Made by a program: the position numbers and the translations under genes
Assembly (NCBI GenBank): GCA_014529385.2
Contig: CM043971.1
Span: 30,213,709-30,277,708 of the forward strand
Reading direction: 5' to 3'
Length of the DNA stretch: 64,000 bases
Source: Adiantum capillus-veneris
Taxonomy: Eukaryota; Streptophyta; Polypodiopsida; Polypodiales; Pteridaceae
In this document: piece by piece, positions 55,876-64,000 of the stretch
Numbering within the stretch: position 1 is the stretch's first letter
How the letters are laid out: every line of letters begins with the position of its first letter
The notes under the pieces: generated by a model
The model's input: only the letters and a program-made list of their open reading frames with translations
What the model was told of the DNA's origin: nothing
Database searches by the model: none

Positions 55876-58800
55876 TCAAAAGGACTTAACATTAATACAA
55901 TTAGTGATTTTAAAGGAACCTGGTGCTAGCTTGATAACAGGATCGGTCTCTATGATCTTTAGACGTCTCTTTTCATTGCGAAGCATGACAAAATCTCCAT
56001 CTTTGAGTTCCATGGGTTGTCTCTTTTTATTTTCTTGTTTGATGTATGCATAATGTGCTTTGTGAATTTCTAGTTTTGTTTGCTCCAAGATTTGGGTGTG
56101 TTGTCGAGTGATTTCATAAGCATGTGGTATTTTATGAGAAATGCGAGACAAAGGAGTAGGCAATGAGTACCCATATACAATTTGAAATGGTGATTTTCAA
56201 TGGATGAATGAGGAGTGTTGTTGTATACAAATTGAAGCAAGTGGATGTATGTGTATCAAGCTCCTCGTCTCTCATGAGTGTATGTTTGTAAAAGATCTAG
56301 AATGGTGCTATTGGTCTCTTTGGTTTATCCATTAGATTCCTGATGAAATGCAGAAGTGGTATATTTGAGTACCTAAGTTTTTGAAAAGTGTCACCCAAAA
56401 ATAATTTAAAAAACGTCTATCTCAATCAGATATGATAGATATAGGCATTCCATGCAAAACAAAAATATGCTTAAGAAACAATTGAGCCGCTTGCTTAGCT
56501 GAGATTGTCTTCTTCCAAGGTAGAAAGTAAGCATGCTTGCTAAATCATATCGTTTTGTACACGATTGTGGCAATCCAATATAAAATCCATAGAAATGTGT
56601 TGCCAAGGAGAGTAAAAAAGAGGTATAGGCATCAACAAACCATATTGCTTACCATGATGACGCTTGATTCATTAACAAAAAAAACATGTGATGTAACAAC
56701 GTCTTTTCGAAGGGATGGGAAATAAAATTGAGATTCTACTATGTGAATAGTTGTGGCAATCCCACGGTGGCCTTTATAAGGTGGTTCATGGCACTCTTTG
56801 AGGACAAGTTGAGGAAATGCAATGTTGATTACTCACAATAGCTTTTCAAAGAACATATACCCATCATGAAAAGAGTATTGTGCATGCACAAAAGCTACAT
56901 GGTTATAAAAGTAAGCATAAATGTTAGCAAAGTCAAAGTCATGAGCATAAGTATCAATCAATTTTTAAAAAGTTTTAGCAGACATGATAGAAAGGTCATT
57001 AATCGATGGCATGCAACTTAGTGCATCTGCAACCTTATTTTCATACCCTGGTTGATATTGAATGAGTGGATGAGACCTTTAATTGAATGATGCTCACTTA
57101 ATGTGACGATTAGGGATAGTTGGTTGTGAAAGAAAATGAAAAATGCTTTGTAAATTGTTGATCAATTTAAATCAAGAATTGAGATCTCATAAAGCATGTT
57201 TCCACAATTTCAAAGCATTCACAACAACTAGCAATTCTTTGTCATAAGTGCTCTAATTGAGCTCATTGAGTTTCAACTTTCTGCTTTCGTATGCAATGAG
57301 ATGATTATTTGGCATTGATACAATACCAATATCACCCCCACTAGCATCAATCGTAACAAAAAAGAAGGGTCTTTTGAAATAAAAAATTTGTAAGAGAGGA
57401 CCATGTGTGAGTCCATATTTGAGTGTCTCAAAAGATTTTTGATGTTGATCATTCCAAGTGAAAGATCTTTTCTTTTTCAAAAGGTTGTGAGGATAAAGCC
57501 AAGTATGAAAAATTTTGAATGAATTTTCTAGAATAACAAACCAAGAAAAGAACGAATCTCATGAATAGATTGAGGTATATCCCATTCCTTGATGCATTGC
57601 ATCTTCTTAAGATCCACACTAATTGTGACAATGAGTGTATGCTTATCATAGTCAATCTTTGGATTAAAATTATGTCTCCAAAGTATACCCAAAATTAGAT
57701 CCGTGTTTTGCAATGATGTTACTAAAAAATCTCGTGATTCAAAGAAGTCTCCTAATTGGTATTGCAAATCTTTTACCATATACACACAATTTATTTTGGT
57801 TTCTTGAAAAGCCGCTTTTACTTTATAATTCGTGAGAGTCATATGCAATTTCAACTTTTGTGTAACATGTGTAGAATTGAAATAATGCATGCTCCCATCA
57901 TCATGTTATAACTTAAAAGCATCATCACCAATCTTAACGTGCATACATAAAAGACTATGTAGCTGAGAAATAGGAGTACCTGTGCGATCTTGGTAGTCTG
58001 AGTTACCTTCAGGTTCTTGATTGTTTTCTTTCAAAATGTTGGCAATGTTGATATCCATGTCCATGTTGTGTATTTGAAAGTCATTATCTTTTTCAATTCC
58101 CTCAATAAAGTGTGAGGACAGTGCTCATTTGCTTTCAAGTCACTTATTAGTTGTATGTTTCATCTTGTGACAAGTGTAGCATATAACAATCTTTACATCA
58201 ACTTTTCTATTATTCTTGTTTTCTTTATTGTTGTTGTTGTGACTATGTGGAGCCTTATTTTGTGAGTTCAAAAAAGGAAAAGATAGAGATTTAAAAGCAT
58301 TTCTTATTTCACCATTGTTATTTACCTTCTTTTGCCCTAAACCTTCTTTTGTCATGTTGCATCCATCGTTATTCATTGGTGTTGTTGGTCCTTGGTTGAA
58401 GAGTGGTAGGATTTGTACATTGTGGTGGTAAAAGAAAAAGATAACTTTTTTTAAAAATCCGTTGCCCTTCTGGAGTTGAATCTTTATCTTTCACAACTTT
58501 AGCATCATGAGTTAAAAGAAAAAAGCTCTTTCCAATGTATGTTGACCTCAACACGCAAAGTATACTCCAAGCTGGAAATATATTTTTGTTTGTAAATAGA
58601 GCAAGAAACTTTTTCTACATTTTGAATTCGAAGAGAAAGTAGAATTTGCGAAAATCTATTTGTGTACTGTGTAACAGTTTTTGATGTCCTATATTGAAGA
58701 GTATCGCATGCATGTCTAGCTTTCTCTTTGTATTGAGAAGGGAGAAAGTACTTCATTACCATTCTTTGTAAAAATTTTCAGGTTTGTGGTTGATTGTGAG

Positions 58801-58934
58801 TCACATTCCACCAAAGAGAAGCATGTTCCATCATTTGGTTTGTTGCACACTTGATTTTGTCTCGTTCTCTCTGAACTTTTCTCCTTGAAAGTAGTCATCC
58901 AAGGATGATAACCAAGATAGAAGCATACGTGCAT
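55876..58934 (-). pseudogene. Ty3/gypsy element with most of RT deleted
   Basis: Read on the minus strand: Gag (58762-58505; YRTSKTVTQYTNRFSQILLS), a zinc knuckle (CYTCHKMKHTTNK) whose last Cys position is a stop codon at about 58140, retropepsin remnant (57890-57640; ending HNFNPKIDYDKHTL), then directly the RT end IPQSIHEIRSFLGL and the RNase H start FFFVTIDASGGDIGIV. Integrase follows, with the HH region (EPPYKGHRGI) at about 56770, core pieces and the C-terminal RLKIIETDPVIKLAPGSF (to 55876). The finger-palm part of RT is missing and several frameshifts occur. LTRs were not identified. Confidence 0.82.
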
Positions 58935-59461
58935 ACATGCTTTACATTATGAAAGTAAATGCATTCTTAAAGATCTTTTTTTCTTTTGTCGTGGCTTGAG
59001 CATCCAAAGTATGCTTAATCACCTTGATAAGCCGCTTTTCTTCGTTGTGATTACGCTTGTGGGAACTCTCCTTTTGTAACTTTTCAAGCTTTTGTTGAAG
59101 GAGAGTACGTCCATGAGTTTTTTTTAAAGCTCTTCAAAATGAACATCAATCTTTTGATCCATAACAAGAGGATCTTAGGTGGTCATAGTTGGTTAATTCA
59201 AACAAAAGGAAAATTAAAATGTAGATGTAAATTCAAAATATATGGAAGAGTTAAATTGCAAAAAGAAAAGAAAAAGCATAAGAAAACAAATAAGATGATA
59301 GCTATGTATGTTGGACGAGCTAGAACTTGGGCAAGTTATTGCATAATCTCTTGGCGATGATGTAATTTCACACATTGGCATCAAGGAGGCAAAGGAAGCA
59401 TGTGATCCCCATGGGATACACTTAATCACTACTCTCTCTTGAAGCCACTTGAACCAATGCT

Positions 59462-60094
59462 CTAGCTTATTTTGACATATAGTAACAGAGCCTTCTTCAA
59501 GAAGGGGCACTGGACATCATGGGGGGAGCCTTCTTCAAGAGGGGACACTAGGACATCATTGGAGATATCCACATCAACACTTTTGTCTTTATCCCTTGGG
59601 TTATAGACTCTGGAGGGAGCTTTCTTGACTAGATGAGTGAGATCTTTGTTTGGCCCCTCAAAGTAACTCCTTGCCTTGTCCGCCCCTTCAAAGTTAATCC
59701 AAACATTGTTAATCACAAAATTAAAAGGGTGAAGCATACCTGAATCAAGCATGAAGGAAGGACCATAGTGAGAAAGTGGAAGCTCAGAGGAAGACAGAAA
59801 TCCAATTGAGTTGGGTTGCACATTTGGCTGAGTACCCATAGAGGGAAAGTGGATAAGCGGGCTCACAATCCTTAGATAATGCTTGATAGAGCTTTGCATT
59901 GCTAACCCCGTGGCTTGCATGCACCTAATAGGCCTTTGTCCTCCAATAGGAATGGGGTTTGTATTATTGTTTAGAACTTCTGCAAAGGATGCTCGAGGAG
60001 ACTTCGGAGACACTATTTGAGTAATCTGAGCGGAGAGGACATTCGTTGGAGCAAAACATGGAGCCCTAATATGGTCCACAACCCAGGGTCTCAT
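59462..60094 (-). CDS. Unclassified 210-residue ORF
   Basis: An ATG-initiated open frame on the minus strand, containing RASFAEVLNNNTNPIPIGGQ, which is reminiscent of the start of plant LINE ORF1 proteins, and LHPFNFVINNVWINFEG. No zinc knuckle is seen. A 37-bp tandem duplication (about 59488-59560) lies at its 3' end and encodes part of its tail. It may be a transposon remnant. Confidence 0.35.
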   Translation of the reverse strand: MRPWVVDHIRAPCFAPTNVLSAQITQIVSPKSPRASFAEVLNNNTNPIPIGGQRPIRCMQATGLAMQSSIKHYLRIVSPLIHFPSMGTQPNVQPNSIGFLSSSELPLSHYGPSFMLDSGMLHPFNFVINNVWINFEGADKARSYFEGPNKDLTHLVKKAPSRVYNPRDKDKSVDVDISNDVLVSPLEEGSPHDVQCPFLKKALLLYVKIS

Positions 60095-60354
60095 GCAGGG
60101 CTATGACTTCTTTCCCCGAAGGGGAGAAGAGCATAGGTTACCTCAACACCCTGAAGTGATGGCAGTCGAGATCAAAAGTTAATGACGTGCGACATCATAG
60201 GGTTGAAAGAATCATACATCTTGAGTCGGGAAAGGGCCTCCCGCTGGCAAAAAGTTGTTCGCACTACTCCTTTCCTTGTTCGTACATCAGGTTTTACTTT
60301 TGTGGGAGAAATCCGAAGAGACCTCTTCGACAAGTCTTTAACTCATATCGTATT

Positions 60355-60556
60355 TTGACAAGAGGAAATAGGGATAACCACTCAACCACAATTGGGTCAT
60401 AGAAAGACTATTCTAGTTCTGTTCTTTGTTACCGAGACTCACAAAAACACACAAATCTTTACAAGAGGAAATAGGGATAACCACTCAACCTGCACAATTT
60501 GGTGATAGAAAGACTATTCTAGTTCTTTTGTTACCGAGACTCACAAAAACACACAA
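60355..60556. repeat. ~100-bp tandem duplication
   Basis: Two adjacent copies share ACAAGAGGAAATAGGGATAA, CCACTCAACC, ATAGAAAGACTATTCTAGTT and TTACCGAGACTCAC with few differences. Confidence 0.88.
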
Positions 60557-60609
60557 GTTGACAACCGCCAAAGATGGCAAGAACAGTTTTGAACTCAAGA
60601 CGTGCTTTA

Positions 60610-60610
<1 letters not shown>

Positions 60611-60647
<37 letters not shown>
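60611..60647. repeat. (GA)n microsatellite
   Basis: About 18 units, roughly 490 bp upstream of the receptor kinase start; a shorter tract lies at 60939-60957. Confidence 0.9.
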
Positions 60648-60648
<1 letters not shown>

Positions 60649-60839
60649 CTTCTATGCGAAAGCGCACTGGTGTGCCGTGTGCGGGCAGCGGGGCTAGGAC
60701 AGCACTTTCAGAGAGGGCCCCATGATCCTGGAGGTAGTCAGGACTGGACCCCACCAGGCCCTTGTCTTCTTCTTTGGGTTGCTACAAAAACAGGAGCAGA
60801 GAGCAGCCCCTGGCACCCTGCTACAACCTCCTTCCCGAG

Positions 60840-61132
60840 GCAAGCCTTCAAATGCACTCAAAGGCGAAGAGAAGAGATTCTAGAGAGAGAAGAGAGCGAG
60901 TGTGTGGGAAAGGAATTTTGAATATATTGGGGGCTGCGGGGAGAGAGAGAGAGAGAGTGTGAGAGTTGCGCGCTAGTTATATTTGTCCGTTAGTTAGAGT
61001 GTGGCCCGTCACCCTCTCGTCGTCTTCTGCGGCAGTCCCCTATTGTCGTTAAGCGTGTGTGTGTTTTGTGTGAGAGAGAGACTCGAGAGAGTACAACAAG
61101 CTCAAGCTTCTGCATCTGCAGAACAAACAAAA
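60840..61132 (+). promoter_or_regulatory. Probable promoter and 5' leader of the receptor kinase
   Basis: GC-richer than the transposon DNA to the left. It contains a TATA-like GAATATATTG near 60917, GA-rich patches at 60939-60957 and 61069-61092, and CT-rich sequence typical of plant 5' leaders. No upstream ATG in a good context lies in the last 40 bp before the start. Confidence 0.4.
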
Positions 61133-64000
61133 ATGAAGCTTCCACCTCTCAGCTTCAGAACATTCCTCAGCAGCAGCAGCAGCAGGTATATGCAGCAGCC
61201 CACCACCCACATTCCCCTGCTTCAGCTGCTGCTGCTACTCATAGCTGCCTTCATCATCACCTCTCCAGCTCTTGCCGCAGCAACACTGCCACCTCAAAGC
61301 ACACTCTCTCGCGATGCTGTTGCCCTCCTCGCCGCAAAACGCATCCTCTCCGACCCCCGCTCCCACCTTGCCTCCTGGGCCGAACCTTCGTCTCTCTGCA
61401 CCCACTGGCTTGGAGTCTCCTGTGATGCTTCCCTCTCCCATGTCACCTCTCTTTCCCTCCCCAACATGAGCCTCTCTGGGCCCATTCCACCCTCTCTCTC
61501 CTCCCTCTTCTCTCTCACTCTTCTTGACCTCTCCTCCAACTCTCTCTCTGGCCCCATCCCCCCTTCCCTCTTCCACCTCCCTTCCCTCCGAAGCCTCTTT
61601 CTCTACTCCAATCGCCTCTTTGGCCCACTTCCACCTCATCTCCCTCTCTCCTCGTCACTCACAATCCTCCGCATCGGCGACAACCCACTCTCCGGAGCAA
61701 TCCCAGCCTCCCTTTCCCGCCTCTTGCGCCTTCGAGTCCTAGGATTGGCTGATTGCAACCTCTCAGGGCCGATCCCGGCAGAACTCGGCTTACTCACAAA
61801 CCTCTCCACTCTTAGGTTGGATGGGAATCATCTATCGGGATCCATCCCGATCGAGCTTTCACAAATGTCCTCTCTCACAGTGCTTCAACTCGAGAACAAT
61901 AACCTCACGGGTCCGATACCGGCGGAGCTAAGCAAGCTAAGCCGGCTCACCGACCTTTCTCTCTACACCAACTCGCTCACGGGGACGATACCACCACAGC
62001 TTGCTAACCTTGCTTTCTTATCGAATCTCAACCTCAAGGAAAACAAGCTCAGTGGTTCAATCCCACCGGAGTTAGGCAGCTTAACTAATCTTGTTATCCT
62101 TGACCTCTCTGTAAATAATCTCTCAGGTAGCATACCGCCATCTCTTGGCAACCTGTCTAAGCTTATCTTCTTAGTATTGAGAAATAACACCATCTCTGGG
62201 CCCATTCCAAAGAGCTTATCAAACATGTCATCTCTAAGAAATCTTTTTCTCTCTAATAATGCTCTTTCTGGTAGCATACCTAGTGAGCTTAGCAATTGCA
62301 AGTCTCTTACTCAAATCGATCTAGACACCAATCAGCTCAGTGGTCGCATCCCGCCGGAGCTCGGCCTCCTCTCGAACCTCACCGATTTGCTTCTATACAA
62401 CAACTCATTAGCAGGAAAAATCCCTTCCTCATTGGGCAAGCTGAAGAAGCTTGTAAGCCTCGCTCTAAATGGCAACAAGCTTTCTGGGTCCATCCCGGCA
62501 GAGCTTGGCCAACTCAACAAGCTTGAGTTCTTCTATCTATACTCCAACAACTTGAGTGGCGCGATCCCTCCGGAAATTGGCAACTGCATTTCATTGAAAG
62601 AGGTAGACTTCTTCAGCAATCATCTTTCTGGTTCTATCCCACCCACATTTGGCCAAATGAAGGCTCTAAAGTGGCTACATTTGAGATTAAACAATCTCTC
62701 TGGCGAAATTCCATCATCACTTGGTTACTGTGAAAGCTTAATCATGATAAATTTGGCATCAAATGCCCTCACTGGGAATATTCCTACCACATTTGGAATG
62801 CTAACTGAGCTCAACATCTTGATGTTATATGAGAATTATCTGTCAGGACCTATTCCATCAGAGCTAGAAAAATGCAAGAATTTGCAAAGGGTGAATTTCT
62901 ACAATAATCAATTGAATGGGCGCATCCCCGCATTCGGCGCCCATGGCGGCTTTATTTTACTGGATTTGACAAACAATTCTTTGGAAGGGCCAATACCCAA
63001 AGAGCTAGGAGAGTCAAGTGGCATTTTCAGGCTAAGGCTTGGCCATAACAAGCTTAATGGTAGCATACCTTCAGAATTGGGCAACATTTCTGAGTTGGGT
63101 CTTTTGGATTTAAGTTACAATAGCTTGACGGGGCAAATTCCGGCCGAGCTTTCGAAATGCGGAGAGTTGATGCAGCTCTTTCTTGATCATAATCAGCTCT
63201 CCGGACCAATTCCCCCAAGCTTTCAATTTCTTGCTGAGCTGACAAGGCTTGATCTCTCATATAATGGTGGGATCAATGGTACCATCCCTCCAGAAATTGG
63301 CAACTTGTCTAAGCTAGAGCTTTTACAGCTGAATGAGAACCAGCTTTCTGGGCCAATTCCTTCGCAGCTCGGCCAACTATTTCAGCTTACAATATTGGAC
63401 TTGGAAGCAAATGCACTAACTGGACCCATACCTCCATCCTTGGGGTCCTTGGATAAGCTCTTAGAGCTTAGATTGTCTCAAAACCTGTTGTCAGGGTCCA
63501 TCCCTTCTGAGCTTGGTGAGCTCTCTAGCTTGCAAGTCATCCTTGACCTCAGTTTCAATCACTTGTCGGGCCCTGTTCCCGACTCTTTCCGCAACCTCAG
63601 AGTCTTGCAAGGGCTTAACTTGTCCAATAATGAGCTAATTGGTGACATTGGAGAAGTGATTGCTAATCTTCCCAGCCTCATAAGCCTCAATGTGTCGAAC
63701 AACCTTCTCAGCGGCGCTATTCCGGACACGGTTTCGCGCTTTCCCACTAGCTCATTTGCAGGAAATCCAGGGCTTTGTGGTGCACCCCTTGTGCTGCAAG
63801 AGTGTAATGCATCCCCCACTACAAATGGGGAGAGTCTATCGAGTGGGCAGCTTGCTGGCATTATGATTGCCGGCGGCCTTCTCATGCTTGCTGTTGTCCT
63901 GCTTGCCATAGCCATGCTCAAGCTGAGGAAGAGGCGGCGGCAACTGAGCTCCCCTCTCATAATAGAGGACCAGAGCTTCCCTAGCAAGAGGGGATTCACG
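61133..64000 (+). CDS. LRR receptor-like kinase, GSO1/GSO2-like, ectodomain (partial)
   Basis: Open for 956 codons with no stop and continuing past the window edge. The ATG sits in an A-rich context. A Ser-rich N terminus leads to a hydrophobic core (about 27-48) that fits a signal peptide. Next come the LRR N-terminal cap (AVALLAAKRILSD..LASW..C.W.GVSC, about 60-100) and about 32 plant-type repeats of the form NxLSGxIPxxLxxL. These are followed by a cap with SSFAGNPGLCGAPL, a 23-residue membrane span (907-929) and the basic stop-transfer KLRKRRRQ. The last residues are the start of the juxtamembrane region; the kinase domain lies outside. A 32-repeat ectodomain matches subfamily XI receptors of the GASSHO type, which in Arabidopsis perceive CIF/TWS peptides and control Casparian strip and embryo cuticle integrity. 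That assignment is by repeat number and motifs only. Confidence 0.88.
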   Translation, partial: MKLPPLSFRTFLSSSSSRYMQQPTTHIPLLQLLLLLIAAFIITSPALAAATLPPQSTLSRDAVALLAAKRILSDPRSHLASWAEPSSLCTHWLGVSCDASLSHVTSLSLPNMSLSGPIPPSLSSLFSLTLLDLSSNSLSGPIPPSLFHLPSLRSLFLYSNRLFGPLPPHLPLSSSLTILRIGDNPLSGAIPASLSRLLRLRVLGLADCNLSGPIPAELGLLTNLSTLRLDGNHLSGSIPIELSQMSSLTVLQLENNNLTGPIPAELSKLSRLTDLSLYTNSLTGTIPPQLANLAFLSNLNLKENKLSGSIPPELGSLTNLVILDLSVNNLSGSIPPSLGNLSKLIFLVLRNNTISGPIPKSLSNMSSLRNLFLSNNALSGSIPSELSNCKSLTQIDLDTNQLSGRIPPELGLLSNLTDLLLYNNSLAGKIPSSLGKLKKLVSLALNGNKLSGSIPAELGQLNKLEFFYLYSNNLSGAIPPEIGNCISLKEVDFFSNHLSGSIPPTFGQMKALKWLHLRLNNLSGEIPSSLGYCESLIMINLASNALTGNIPTTFGMLTELNILMLYENYLSGPIPSELEKCKNLQRVNFYNNQLNGRIPAFGAHGGFILLDLTNNSLEGPIPKELGESSGIFRLRLGHNKLNGSIPSELGNISELGLLDLSYNSLTGQIPAELSKCGELMQLFLDHNQLSGPIPPSFQFLAELTRLDLSYNGGINGTIPPEIGNLSKLELLQLNENQLSGPIPSQLGQLFQLTILDLEANALTGPIPPSLGSLDKLLELRLSQNLLSGSIPSELGELSSLQVILDLSFNHLSGPVPDSFRNLRVLQGLNLSNNELIGDIGEVIANLPSLISLNVSNNLLSGAIPDTVSRFPTSSFAGNPGLCGAPLVLQECNASPTTNGESLSSGQLAGIMIAGGLLMLAVVLLAIAMLKLRKRRRQLSSPLIIEDQSFPSKRGFT

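Noticed and set aside
61963-63999. Antisense frames opposite the receptor kinase
   Set aside because: They are shadows of the regular LRR codon pattern on the other strand.

Overview
This looks like nuclear DNA from a plant. Only two host genes can be read with confidence: an intact gene for a small mitochondrial complex I (ESSS-type) subunit at 3883-4302, and the ectodomain half of a GSO1/GSO2-like leucine-rich-repeat receptor kinase that begins at 61133 and runs off the right edge. Plant-type LTR retrotransposons primed by initiator tRNA-Met, LINE fragments, a hAT transposon and Helitrons fill most of the rest. (GA)n/(CT)n tracts of 30-75 bp recur throughout and create many spurious Leu-Ser or Arg-Glu reading frames. 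The species cannot be named from this sequence.

Layout. 1-3.4 kb: AT-rich intergenic DNA, an LTR-like promoter/poly(A) segment, tRNA-like SINE heads and poly-C hairpins. 3.44-4.3 kb: a foldback element immediately upstream of the complex I gene. 4.6-5.7 kb: Ty3/gypsy reverse transcriptase relic and an LTR end with primer-binding site. 6.7-12.3 kb: an old LTR split by a complete but frameshifted hAT transposon (7570-11660). 13.9-18.3 kb: a structurally complete non-autonomous LTR element with target duplication GCTCC and one coiled-coil ORF. 21.3-24.7 kb: a second non-autonomous LTR element with target duplication GTCTT and a doubled 3' LTR, sitting in a gypsy pol relic. 25.4-31.3 kb: a plus-strand LTR and a minus-strand gag-protease element carrying a 1.47-kb solo LTR inside gag. 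33.48 kb: a probable last exon of an unidentified host gene. 34-41 kb: diverged direct repeats with a LINE insertion and a 195-bp Helitron. 43.3-46.35 kb: a repeat whose uninterrupted copy is at 37.6-38.1 kb, enlarged about six-fold by two LINEs, a small DNA element and a Helitron. 47.8-51.1 kb: further Helitrons and dense microsatellites. 52-54.7 kb: plus-strand gypsy 3' half and LTR. 55.9-58.9 kb: minus-strand gypsy relic. 61.1-64 kb: receptor kinase.

The two host genes are not functionally linked. The main value of the window is as a nested transposon record: several insertions can be checked against an uninterrupted copy in the same window, and several LTRs that look otherwise dissimilar share a promoter-side TGACGTGGCA-type motif and a poly(A)/U5-side module. 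No CRISPR array, rRNA gene or convincing functional tRNA gene was seen.
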